From CAIZQW01 sp942493055 (GTDB lineage: Bacteria; Verrucomicrobiota; Kiritimatiellia; RFP12; UBA1067): a DNA stretch of 64,000 nucleotides. The DNA lies in contig OW818680.1 in the NCBI GenBank assembly GCA_942493055.1, positions 2,108,001 through 2,172,000 on the forward strand, written 5' to 3'. Below, in pieces: positions 1 through 7,875 of the stretch (the first letter of the stretch is position 1; every line of letters starts with the position of its first letter). Under the pieces are notes generated by a model. It saw only the letters and a list, made by a program, of their open reading frames with translations, was not told where the DNA came from and did not search any database. Made by a program: the position numbers and the translations under genes.

Positions 1-1222
1 TCTGATCCACGATCACGGCTGTGCACGCGGCCATGGCCATGGTCGCGAGGAGATCTTTCTGCTTCCGGAAGTAAAAGGGTATGGCGAGAAAGAAATAGCG
101 GAGCCAGAAGATCGCCAAGGCGATCACGCCGGGCACACCCAGCTCGCCGAGGGTCAGGTACCAGTTGTTATGCGCGGGTGTACCGGGCGGCAGATCAGGA
201 TCGACCTGTTCAGCATACCGCGCCCAGGACCACGCAGAGAAGTTCCCGAGCCCGACACCAAATGTTTTGTCTTTCGCCATCAGTTTGGCTTGCTCGTTAT
301 AGAGGCCGCGATAAGCCAGATCCGCACTTGCATCCTGCTCACCGGCAAAGCGGTTCATCAGGGTATCCATCGCGGCAAATAGAATCATGCCCACCATCAC
401 GACCGACAGCACGATAAGCGCCATGTTCTTCAGGCTGAGGTGCCTGGGCAGCAAGACCATGGCGTTTAGCCAGAGGCCGACAAACAGGGAGCCTAAGCCG
501 CCGCGGGAGATGGTCAGGATGACTGACACGGTACAGAGCAGCGTGAGAAAGCCGAAGACCAGACTTGCCGTCACTGTGGCGGACTGCAGCACGAAGGCGA
601 AGCCGAAGCTCCCCAGCATCGCCATATAGGTCGCCAGGCTGTTGGGGTGGCCGAGGGTGGCCTGCACGCGATTGATGCCGTACAGATAGCGCGACGAGAG
701 GGTCAGGTACGCCATGTAGAGCATGGTCAAGGAGACCGCAAGCAGCAATGCGCGCGCAGCTTTTTCATCGCGTATGAAATTGACAATCACCCAATAGAGG
801 ACAAAGCCCCGGAATATTTTGAGCAGTTCGAAGAGCGGGTACAAGCCAACCTCAAACATGGAATAGGGCACTTTGACAGCCTCTGCCGGCACGGCGAGCG
901 AAGGGCCGGCCATCGTCCATGAGATGAAGCCGACGAGCAGATAAGCAAAGGTCGGCAGGGTTAAGGGGGGCATCCAGCGGATCGGATAGTCTTTACGTTT
1001 ACACAGCATAAACCCCATCAAGATGAGCGTGCACAAATCTGCCAGTGTAATTTCAAAGCCCCGTGTATTGGCCCGGTAAAACTCGCGAGAGACAAAATTG
1101 ATCCCCACCATGTTGGGTTCGCAGGTGGCCCAAACCAGTACGCAAAGGACCAGCTTGGTGAGTGCCGGTCTTACTAAACATGCCACGATGCCAACAGGAA
1201 CGCCGATCAGCAGCATGAGCAT
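1..1222 (-). CDS. O-antigen ligase-like polymerase (Wzy/WaaL family), 3' end outside window
   Basis: My own reading of the minus strand gives an uninterrupted frame that leaves the window at base 1. The protein is a chain of hydrophobic segments with short loops and a larger hydrophilic loop containing the motif GVGLGNFSAW, followed by the HNxxLxxLxExG-like motif HNNWYLTLGELG. Both are typical of the Wzy_C/O-antigen ligase family, inner-membrane enzymes that join or polymerise lipid-linked glycans. About 407 residues are visible against a usual 400-480, so little is missing. ATG at 1222 is preferred because the promoter at 1257-1286 puts the transcript start near 1250. An in-frame GTG at 1246 (adding VETKYVIF) would be nearly leaderless. 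The gene lies beside the polysaccharide-regulation operon. Confidence 0.75.
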   Translation of the reverse strand, partial: MLMLLIGVPVGIVACLVRPALTKLVLCVLVWATCEPNMVGINFVSREFYRANTRGFEITLADLCTLILMGFMLCKRKDYPIRWMPPLTLPTFAYLLVGFISWTMAGPSLAVPAEAVKVPYSMFEVGLYPLFELLKIFRGFVLYWVIVNFIRDEKAARALLLAVSLTMLYMAYLTLSSRYLYGINRVQATLGHPNSLATYMAMLGSFGFAFVLQSATVTASLVFGFLTLLCTVSVILTISRGGLGSLFVGLWLNAMVLLPRHLSLKNMALIVLSVVMVGMILFAAMDTLMNRFAGEQDASADLAYRGLYNEQAKLMAKDKTFGVGLGNFSAWSWARYAEQVDPDLPPGTPAHNNWYLTLGELGVPGVIALAIFWLRYFFLAIPFYFRKQKDLLATMAMAACTAVIVDQ

Positions 1223-1256
1223 AAATATAACGTATTTAGTCTCCACTATTACCCGT

Positions 1257-1286
1257 ATTATACGAGGGGGGGATGAAAAGAGTCAA
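1257..1286 (-). promoter_or_regulatory. Promoter of the O-antigen-ligase-like gene
   Basis: Read on the minus strand: -35 TTGACT (1281-1286), 18-bp spacer, -10 TATAAT (1257-1262). It lies between the stop of the flavin-binding protein gene and the ligase start, so the ligase gene probably has its own transcript. Confidence 0.6.
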
Positions 1287-1313
1287 TCTCCTATTCAATC
1301 TTTTTTCGAAGAA

Positions 1314-1784
1314 TCAAGGCCAGCGCGAGACGTTTTGAAAACGGGCGACATGGACGGCCTGCTGAATGGTCACGGCGATCAGGGATGTCTCTGGTTCGTC
1401 AATGAAGGCGGCCAATTCCGGGTGCCGGTTGACGAGCACGGCGCGGAAGGCCTCCTTCTGTTCGGGTGTGCTCACTTCTGTTGCCGTACCGAGCAGTGTA
1501 ACCGCCTGTGCGCTAAGGATGTCCTCGGCCTTTTGCGAACGGTTGTCGATTAAAATCGAAACAGCAGGCTGGTTAATGATGTTCTCGTACTTACTCGTGG
1601 ACTTGGGTGTTGCGAAAATGAGTTTGCTGTGATCGGGCGTCAGGGCGAAGGCGATCAGCGAGGTATAAGGCTCCCCGTTATCGGATGTTGCGAGCACTGC
1701 AAAGCGCAGGCTGGCGAAGCCTTCGAGCATCTCTTCGAGCGACATGCTTCTATCCTGTTGTGAACGTACTGGTTGCTTATTCAT
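1314..1784 (-). CDS. Pyridoxamine 5'-phosphate oxidase-like FMN-binding split-barrel protein
   Basis: 156 residues. After a short polar leader the sequence runs LRFAVLATSDNGEPYTSLIAF, then FATPKSTSKYENIINQPAVSILIDNR, which is the usual core of PNPOx-like split-barrel flavoproteins (the strand motif A-x-S-x-x-G-x-P and the R/K-K-x-x-N-I segment). Members bind FMN, F420 or haem, and their substrates are rarely known, so only the fold is called. The start has a strong ribosome site (GGAGG, then AAACAGA, then ATG). It diverges from the uridine kinase gene across about 200 bp. It is shorter than true PdxH and lacks the PdxH C-terminal region, so it is probably not pyridoxal synthesis. Confidence 0.75.
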   Translation of the reverse strand: MNKQPVRSQQDRSMSLEEMLEGFASLRFAVLATSDNGEPYTSLIAFALTPDHSKLIFATPKSTSKYENIINQPAVSILIDNRSQKAEDILSAQAVTLLGTATEVSTPEQKEAFRAVLVNRHPELAAFIDEPETSLIAVTIQQAVHVARFQNVSRWP

Positions 1785-1985
1785 TCTGTTTCCTCCGCTT
1801 TCTCACACGTCCCTTGCGCTTCCCAAACGAAAGGCGCACACTCTTTCATCGTGTGCTATTATACGTGTTTGCCGCTTTGATATACAAGGCGCAACTTCCT
1901 TTGATGCGAAGCACGGGCGTATATTTTTGTCCGGAACATCAGTTTGTACTTGCGAGAGACCGCCATGAACACATAGAATCCTCTC

Positions 1986-2699
1986 ATGTTTTCTCCAATC
2001 ATTATTGGCATTGCAGGAGGTTCGGGGTCAGGCAAGACGACCATCGCGTCGGGGTTGTGCCGCTTGACCGAGCAATACGGCAGCGTGGTCATCTCGCAAG
2101 ATGACTACTATTTGGGGTTGCCGGAGGGCACGGATGCATCGCGCTATAACTTCGATGACCCTTCCGCCTTGGACCTGGAGCGCCTGGCGAGTGATCTTCT
2201 GGAATTGAAGGCCGGAAAAACCGTGAACCTGCCGATCTATGACTTTACATGCCACCGCCGTTCGGATGCCGTACAGTCCGTTGCACCCGTGCCGTTGATC
2301 TTTGTTGAGGGGTTGTTTGTCTTTTCCACGCCGGCCTTGCGGACGGTCTTCGACATCCGTTTCTTTGTGGATGTTCCGGAGCACGAGCGGTTGCGCCGCC
2401 GGATTTTGCGGGATGTCCGGGAACGCGGGCGGTGCGAAGCTGATATTCGCGAGCAGTGGGCGCGGCAGGTTGAACCGATGTATGTCAAGCACACGCTTCC
2501 CACGCGGGCGTGCGCGCATTTCGTGTTCGAGTTGCCGCATCCGAATGACCAGGCCTATTGCGAACAAGTGGTCGCCATGTGGCAGATCATTGAACAACGG
2601 CTCACCCGCTCAGCCGGCACTGAAGAGAAAATCGCCGAGATGACGATCCTCAAAAAAATCAATACCGAGGATGGACTTAACAAAATAGAGCAGGAGTAG
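1986..2699 (+). CDS. udk: Uridine kinase (uridine/cytidine salvage)
   Basis: 237 residues. It phosphorylates uridine or cytidine with ATP or GTP in pyrimidine salvage. Walker A GGSGSGKT lies at residues 11-18 (Lys17). It is followed by the substrate-binding QDDYY segment, YNFDDPSALD, the PIYDF motif and the LIFVEGLF strand, in the order found in Udk. Family members are usually 205-215 residues. Here a charged tail of about 30 residues (from TRSAGTEEK) extends past the fold and overlaps the 3' end of the convergent gene by 90 bp. No clear ribosome site precedes the ATG. This is the only plus-strand gene in the first 32 kb. Confidence 0.88.
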   Translation: MFSPIIIGIAGGSGSGKTTIASGLCRLTEQYGSVVISQDDYYLGLPEGTDASRYNFDDPSALDLERLASDLLELKAGKTVNLPIYDFTCHRRSDAVQSVAPVPLIFVEGLFVFSTPALRTVFDIRFFVDVPEHERLRRRILRDVRERGRCEADIREQWARQVEPMYVKHTLPTRACAHFVFELPHPNDQAYCEQVVAMWQIIEQRLTRSAGTEEKIAEMTILKKINTEDGLNKIEQE

Positions 2700-3281
2700 A
2701 ATACTGACTCCGAGCAGCAGGATCAAGAGGCCGGCCGCGAGAATCAAGCCTGTGCCCATGACCATGGAGCGCCCGCCATGGGAAACGATCATTTTGAGCC
2801 GGTGCAACCAATAGGGCATGGAGTTCAGGTAGAGATCGATTTCCGTTGCATGGTCCGCAAGTTCGCGCTGAACACGCTCCATCTCGTAACGACGCAGGGC
2901 ATCTTTGATCGCCTTGACCAATGTTCCCGGGGCGACGGGCAATAACAGGCAGCGGTAGAGGCACCCTTCGTTGAAGGCTGTGACGAGGAGCTTCATATCC
3001 GCTTGTTCAACCACTAACACCTTTTGAATGTCTGGGTTGAGCCGGTGAAGCGCGCGAATAAATTCGCTGTTGTTCGCATCCAAAAACCGGGCCGCGAGCA
3101 GCAGCGCCGTGACGGATTTTTTTTGTAAAAGCTGGCGTGCCTGCGCAGAAGAAGTAGCGGTCAGGCAGGTGTAATGGGCCGAGAGAAGCTCTTGATAGTC
3201 CTTCAGAAAAGCCGGATCTTCTGTCAGCAGCAAGACGGTTTCCTCGTCATCAGGCAACCTGTGTTTAAAAGGGTATGGCAT
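2610..3281 (-). CDS. Membrane-anchored pseudo-receiver protein (last gene of the signalling/polysaccharide operon)
   Basis: 223 residues. Residues ~15-135 fit a CheY-like receiver fold: VLLLTEDPAF as strand 1, ALLLAARFLDANN as strand 3, LLLPVAPGTLVKAIKDAL as strand 5. The phospho-acceptor Asp is Ala in the strand-3 position and the conserved Lys before Pro is missing, so phosphorylation looks impossible. A helical linker of about 35 residues leads to one long hydrophobic segment (~175-205, LILAAGLLILLLGVSILLLLYF) and a short tail. The likely role is an inner-membrane docking or adaptor protein for the operon's other signalling proteins; that is inference. It starts 42 bp after the preceding gene and its last 90 bp are antisense to udk. 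Confidence 0.6.
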   Translation of the reverse strand: MPYPFKHRLPDDEETVLLLTEDPAFLKDYQELLSAHYTCLTATSSAQARQLLQKKSVTALLLAARFLDANNSEFIRALHRLNPDIQKVLVVEQADMKLLVTAFNEGCLYRCLLLPVAPGTLVKAIKDALRRYEMERVQRELADHATEIDLYLNSMPYWLHRLKMIVSHGGRSMVMGTGLILAAGLLILLLGVSILLLLYFVKSILGIDFFEDRHLGDFLFSAG

Positions 3282-3323
3282 GGTTCTGTCGAGGGGTATT
3301 TCCGCGTATACAGCCGGGGGGAA

Positions 3324-4748
3324 TTATTCCGAAAGCGCGCCCAGCAGACGAACAATAAAGGTTCGGAACACGGTACGAAGGTCTTCTAGCAGGGAGGCAT
3401 AGCGTTCATAGTACAAGGCATTCGCCATTTCGATCGCCGGGTCCGTGTACGAGATCCGTTGCCGTGCGGGGTAACTGATGGCCGCCGGGAAGTAGCGGTG
3501 CAGGCGCTTGCGCATCTCCGCATCCCGTTCCGGGTGCAAGGGCGTATGACCGCAGAGCCAGAGGTTGCCACAGGCGGCATGCGCCAGCAAGGGGAAGAGG
3601 TCGAGCCCCAGCCCCATGAAGAGCCGGACGATCCATGACGCCGGGTTCACTGTTTCCCACTCCGGAAGTTGGCGCACGCGGTTCCTCCGAGTGAGCCGCG
3701 GGCTCAAACGGAACAGTCCGTTGCCAGAGAGGCGAACCAGCGGAAAGAGGAGGGCAAACGGAAGGGCTTGCGCCAGTGTCAGGAAGAGGGCCAGCACCCA
3801 TCCGGCGAGCAAGCGGATACCGTCCGCAACCCGCACAGGGGCTGTGAGTGTGGCCACGAGCCAGGGGTCCTCGATCTCGACAACGACATCCGCCTCAGGG
3901 GAGATGATCTTGGTCCCTGTGACGATTTTGTGTTTGATCTCCAGGTTTCTTCCGAGATAGGTGTTGTCGAGCACAACAGAATCCGCGAGTTCGGTCTGGC
4001 TGTCCACAATCACGCGGTTGCCGATCACGGCATTCGGGCCGATCACCGCGATGGAATGAAAGCGGCAGTCATTGCCGATGGTAAACGGAGGGATCAACTC
4101 AACCGACGGCGGGATCTGGACATTGTAGCCGATGGAGACACCGTCGAGGCCACCGTACCCTTGCGAGACATACCGTTGGTTCTCGCCCTTGACAAGGCGC
4201 ATATTGACGTCATAATAGGTTTTGATATCCCGCACGTAAAGGGGGTCGAGCCCCAGCTCAGCCCAGCAGCCTGTGGCGGCGGGAAGCGTTCCCTTTAAAA
4301 AAGCGTGAAGATCCTCCGTGCTGGTGCTCAGCAGGCAGAAGACCTTCCCCTCGTCTTGAGCCAGCCACGTTTTGGAGCCCCGTGCTTTGAACTCCATGGC
4401 TGGCGCTTCATTGTTCACGCGCTGCGGAAAGAGCGGACCGCTGATATAGAGGAGTCCGTTATCCCAGAGGCTGGGTGTCCGGCGCAAATAGGCTTCGCGA
4501 GGAGCATCGTCCTTCATAAAGCCATAGCTGACCTTCAGGCCCCACCGGCTGCCGTCACCGCAATAGGACTCGACTTCGAACGCACCCTCGCCCAAAATCA
4601 GACGGACCTCATCGGCCTGGAGTGAGGCCGCCCATTCCATCCAATACTCAATCAAGGGCTTTCCGCCGAACGGAGTCAGACAGAAGGGGCTTGCCCCGAG
4701 CATATCCCCCAGGGCCGAACGGAGTCCAGTATGGAATACCGCTTTCAT
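3324..4748 (-). CDS. Degenerate sugar nucleotidyltransferase / left-handed beta-helix / sugar-transferase-like fusion
   Basis: 474 residues. The N-terminal ~190 resemble NDP-sugar pyrophosphorylases (PFGGKPLIEYWMEW), but the G-x-G-T-R-x-x-P substrate loop is not recognisable. Residues ~195-290 contain hexapeptide-repeat-like sequence (IGNDCRFHSIAVIGPNAVIG), the left-handed beta-helix seen in GlmU-type enzymes. Two hydrophobic stretches follow at ~305-345. The C-terminus mirrors the end of polyprenyl-phosphate sugar transferases: GNLWLCGHTPLHPE for the usual G-D-x-S-x-V-G-P-R-P-x-x-P-E, and LYYERYASLLEDLRTVFRT for L-Y-Y-x-x-x-x-S-L-x-x-D-L-x-x-x-x-R-T. Catalytic residues are replaced. It overlaps the STAS gene by ATGA, so translation is coupled. 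Regulator or scaffold of glycan synthesis is the best inference. Confidence 0.6.
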   Translation of the reverse strand: MKAVFHTGLRSALGDMLGASPFCLTPFGGKPLIEYWMEWAASLQADEVRLILGEGAFEVESYCGDGSRWGLKVSYGFMKDDAPREAYLRRTPSLWDNGLLYISGPLFPQRVNNEAPAMEFKARGSKTWLAQDEGKVFCLLSTSTEDLHAFLKGTLPAATGCWAELGLDPLYVRDIKTYYDVNMRLVKGENQRYVSQGYGGLDGVSIGYNVQIPPSVELIPPFTIGNDCRFHSIAVIGPNAVIGNRVIVDSQTELADSVVLDNTYLGRNLEIKHKIVTGTKIISPEADVVVEIEDPWLVATLTAPVRVADGIRLLAGWVLALFLTLAQALPFALLFPLVRLSGNGLFRLSPRLTRRNRVRQLPEWETVNPASWIVRLFMGLGLDLFPLLAHAACGNLWLCGHTPLHPERDAEMRKRLHRYFPAAISYPARQRISYTDPAIEMANALYYERYASLLEDLRTVFRTFIVRLLGALSE

Positions 4749-5089
4749 GATTCTGCTTGGAGTGCCGTTTCCACGGAGTCGAAAATGCCAAATATTTTAT
4801 AGGCGCGGGTAATCTCGAACACGACACGGGCTTGCTTTTGGAGGCAGGCCAAGCGAATGTCGCCGCCCCGTTCCGAAACCCGTTTCAGCAACTCGACCAA
4901 AACGCCTAACCCGGCGCTATCGATAAAATCGACTGCGCCGAGATCCAGCACAATCAGCGTCAGTTTTTCATGCTCGATCAGCCACCGCACGCAGGGCTCG
5001 CGGAAATCATCGACGTTAGCCGCATTGAGCGCGCCGTCAATCTTGACAAGCCCTACGCCTTGTTCCGTGATCGTAAACTGTGCATTCAT
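4745..5089 (-). CDS. STAS-domain anti-sigma-factor antagonist (SpoIIAA/RsbV-like)
   Basis: 114 residues, a single STAS domain. The phosphorylatable serine is Ser58 in VDFIDSAGLG, the classic D-S-x-G site. In partner switching an ATPase/kinase domain phosphorylates this serine and a PP2C phosphatase removes the phosphate; both activities are predicted in the protein at 5830-7875. The start MNAQFT at 5089 is chosen because AGGAG lies six bases upstream; a longer reading MLIEEELG would translate that ribosome site. It is 13 bp after the sugar-transferase gene and ATGA-coupled to the nucleotidyltransferase-like gene. The downstream partner, a sigma factor or a glycan enzyme, is not shown by sequence. 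Confidence 0.85.
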   Translation of the reverse strand: MNAQFTITEQGVGLVKIDGALNAANVDDFREPCVRWLIEHEKLTLIVLDLGAVDFIDSAGLGVLVELLKRVSERGGDIRLACLQKQARVVFEITRAYKIFGIFDSVETALQAES

Positions 5090-5102
5090 TCCCAACTCCT
5101 CT

Positions 5103-5837
5103 TCAATAAGCACCGCGGCCGAGTAAGACCGCGGGCACGGTTTTTAACATGATCAGAATATCTTGCCAAACACTTTGACTCTGGATGTACTCCAAATCCA
5201 GTCGCACCTGTTCCTTAAACGGGATCTCGGAGCGGCCTTTGATCTGCCAAAGACAGGTGAGTCCGGGTGTGACATGAAGCCGTTTCCGCTCTTCTAAAGT
5301 ATATTCCGCGACCTCACGAGGTACAGGCGGGCGCGGACCGACAAGCGACAAATCGCCGAGCAGAACGTTCAAAAACTGGGGCATCTCATCAATGCTGAAG
5401 CGGCGAATGAAACGGCCGACCCGCGTGATGCGCGGATCCTGCTTCATTTTGAAAATAACGCCGTCACCGGATTCGTTTTGGGCGATCAGCGTATCCTTCA
5501 GCTTATCGGCGTTGCGGACCATGGAACGGAATTTATAGAACTTAAAGAGCTTGCCGTATTGCCCCACACGTGTTTGCGCAAAGAAGACGGGCCAGCCATC
5601 TTCCAGGACAATCGCGAGGCTCACGGCCAAGAGCAGCGGCGAAAGGAGGAGTATCCCGACGGTCGCCCCCAGGATATCCATCAGGCGCTTAACCCGAAAG
5701 AGATTCTTCAAGCTGAACTCCCAGACGATCAGCTTAAAAAACTGCCTGCGCCTTAACCGGTGCACATCGATCTGTGAAACCGGCAGGTTGAGCGTTTTGA
5801 AAAATTCCACGCGCACTTGATAAATCGCATCATTCAT
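5103..5837 (-). CDS. Polyprenyl-phosphate sugar-1-phosphate transferase (WcaJ/WbaP catalytic-type)
   Basis: 244 residues from the start MNDAIYQV at 5837 (AGGAG eight bases upstream). One long hydrophobic segment (~60-82, LGATVGILLLSPLLLAVSLAIVL) precedes the cytoplasmic catalytic domain with KFRSM, DPRITRVGRFIRRFSIDEMP, LGDLSLVGPRP and LTCLWQIKGRSEI. These motifs define bacterial sugar transferases that load the first sugar phosphate onto undecaprenyl phosphate for exopolysaccharide or O-antigen. The protein is the short form, without the multi-helix N-terminal half of WcaJ. The gene starts 8 bp before the end of the phosphatase gene and is followed by the STAS gene, so the enzyme sits inside a partner-switch operon. 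Confidence 0.88.
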   Translation of the reverse strand: MNDAIYQVRVEFFKTLNLPVSQIDVHRLRRRQFFKLIVWEFSLKNLFRVKRLMDILGATVGILLLSPLLLAVSLAIVLEDGWPVFFAQTRVGQYGKLFKFYKFRSMVRNADKLKDTLIAQNESGDGVIFKMKQDPRITRVGRFIRRFSIDEMPQFLNVLLGDLSLVGPRPPVPREVAEYTLEERKRLHVTPGLTCLWQIKGRSEIPFKEQVRLDLEYIQSQSVWQDILIMLKTVPAVLLGRGAY

Positions 5838-7875
5838 GAAGCGCACTCCTCTCGTCATTCCTGGATGATACTTCGAAGAAGCGACTCACCACATAGTGCG
5901 TGGTATTTTCGCGATTATGCCGTACCCTGTCAACATGTTTAGCTATCGTATGGATGATACGCAAGCCACGCCCTCTGCACGAATCGGGCGCATGATTCAT
6001 CGCGGCAGCCAGTTTCGCCTGATAATTCCACTCTCTTCCTAAATCACGGAACAGCAAGAACGCCTGGCGAGTTGACAGCCGAAGGTGCAACGTGATGCGC
6101 GAATCAGGCTGGGCGCCGGCATGGTCCACGACGTTGACCCCGTGCTCCATCACCAGTAGCTGGACGCTTCTGGCGACCTCTTCGCTCCAGCCGTTCTCCA
6201 GCAATACCTGATAGACCTCCGTGGCCAGCCCCTCCACCGCTTGATGGGAGAGAGCGACACTTCGACTCAAGGAACAGGTCGCTGGATCGTATTGCTCCAC
6301 CACGACCAGTGTGCAGTCATCCTGAGAGAGCTGATAGCCCAAGACCCCCAGTTGATTCATGACCGCATGCGCCACATCAACATGGTCAGGATTGCTGACG
6401 GCCTTCGCCAACAAAGACGACAGGATCGTCTCGCCGCAGGGGTAAGCGCTTTGCGGCTGCCGCGCCTCCAACAAGCCATCTGAAAAAAGGGCCAACACAG
6501 AGCCCGGGGGCAGCAGGGTGCTCACCGCATCCGCGGCACAGTAGGGATCCGAGTCCGCATGCATGGAGAGGCCGATCGGCATGCCGCCGCGATTATCAAA
6601 CAAGCCTAACGGCTGTCCGCCGGCATCGAAAAGCAGTGGCGAGGGATGACCGCAATTAAATGCGGCACAACGGCCTAGGGGTTCCACAATGGCAAGAAAG
6701 AGCGTCGCGTACAACTCAGGATTTGTGACGTAGTGGCTAAAGCGACGATGGATATGATTACACATGACTGCTGGCCCCTGGTCAAAATAGTCGCGCGCAA
6801 CTTCTTCAATCAACACTTTGAGCAACGTGGAGACCAAGGCCGCCCCCACCCCATGGCCGGCCACATCGCCGACATACACGCAGAGGTTTCCGTTGGGCAG
6901 CCGGAAAGCACTGAAGAGATCGCCTCCGACGCTCATGCTGGATTGATAGGCGAAACGGACATCGGAGGTGTCACTGAAAAAAGGCTCGGTTGGCAAAAGC
7001 TTACGTTGCAAAGCACCTGCTGCGTCCAGTTCACGGGTCATCCGCGCTTTCCACTTCCGAAGCTCGTCCCCCTGGCGTTTTAACTGGAGGGCATTATGCA
7101 CACGCGCCAAGAGTTCCCGGGGCTGAAACGGCTTACGGATATAGTCAAACACGCCCAAGATGAACGCGTGTTCGATATCCTCCACGGTCGAGCGTGCCGT
7201 GACCATGATGACGGAAATATGACATGTTGAAGGCGTGCTGACCAAACTCTGGCAGACCTCATATCCGGACATCCCCGGCATCATCACATCCACCAAGGCA
7301 AGGTCGGGTGCCTGCTGCTGCGCCAGTTCCAGTGCAAGGCCTCCGTTGTCAGCTTCGATGACTGTGGCGCCATGAGACGTCAGCAGATTGCGAAGATAGA
7401 GGCGATTGGGGCGTTCATCATCAACGATGAGCACCCGCCCCGAGAGGAGCGGATTCTCTTGCATGCGGGAACCGCAGCCAGAGTTTGAAATCAAGTTCCA
7501 GTCCCCCTGCCAGAGATTGAGCCGCACCGTCAGTTCGCGACAGCGTTCAAGGTCCCCGCGCTTGGCTAAGAAGCTTAGCTCCTCGCCGACGACGGATATT
7601 TCAGGCACGCCTGCTGTGCCTCCCATTCCCTGCAGCGAATGGGCTTGCCGGCGGATACGATCAACATCTTTGCCTTCAAGGGCTTCATGCAAGCCGAGGA
7701 TGATCAGCCGCATCTGATCAGCAAAGGCTTGTGCAACCTCATCATCTACGATTTCAGAAGAGATCCGATACGTTTCGATGCGCAGGTCGAGATCAGGAAT
7801 AAGATCCAGAAAATAGATCGCACCGAGGTCTTTCTTTTCGCTATCGGTTAAAGGCATCTCTGTATGGGGGATCAT
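5830..7875 (-). CDS. Hpt-receiver-PP2C phosphatase-RsbW-like ATPase fusion (two-component to partner-switch converter)
   Basis: 681 residues; the start MIPHTEM at 7875 is ATGA-coupled to the histidine kinase gene. Domains in order: Hpt with His79 in RRQAHSLQGMGGT; receiver with Asp196 in LALVDVMMPGMSG and Lys in YIRKPF; SpoIIE/RsbU-type PP2C (GGDLFSAFRL, GDVAGHGVGAALVS, NCGHPSPLL, LFSDGLLEA, QDDCTLVVV); and a GHKL ATPase of the anti-sigma type (EHGVNVVDH, DLGREWN, GRGLRII). One chain therefore appears able to take phosphate from the kinase through Hpt or receiver and both to phosphorylate and dephosphorylate the STAS protein encoded two genes downstream. The combination of Hpt, PP2C and ATPase in one protein is unusual. 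Confidence 0.85.
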   Translation of the reverse strand: MIPHTEMPLTDSEKKDLGAIYFLDLIPDLDLRIETYRISSEIVDDEVAQAFADQMRLIILGLHEALEGKDVDRIRRQAHSLQGMGGTAGVPEISVVGEELSFLAKRGDLERCRELTVRLNLWQGDWNLISNSGCGSRMQENPLLSGRVLIVDDERPNRLYLRNLLTSHGATVIEADNGGLALELAQQQAPDLALVDVMMPGMSGYEVCQSLVSTPSTCHISVIMVTARSTVEDIEHAFILGVFDYIRKPFQPRELLARVHNALQLKRQGDELRKWKARMTRELDAAGALQRKLLPTEPFFSDTSDVRFAYQSSMSVGGDLFSAFRLPNGNLCVYVGDVAGHGVGAALVSTLLKVLIEEVARDYFDQGPAVMCNHIHRRFSHYVTNPELYATLFLAIVEPLGRCAAFNCGHPSPLLFDAGGQPLGLFDNRGGMPIGLSMHADSDPYCAADAVSTLLPPGSVLALFSDGLLEARQPQSAYPCGETILSSLLAKAVSNPDHVDVAHAVMNQLGVLGYQLSQDDCTLVVVEQYDPATCSLSRSVALSHQAVEGLATEVYQVLLENGWSEEVARSVQLLVMEHGVNVVDHAGAQPDSRITLHLRLSTRQAFLLFRDLGREWNYQAKLAAAMNHAPDSCRGRGLRIIHTIAKHVDRVRHNRENTTHYVVSRFFEVSSRNDERSALHE

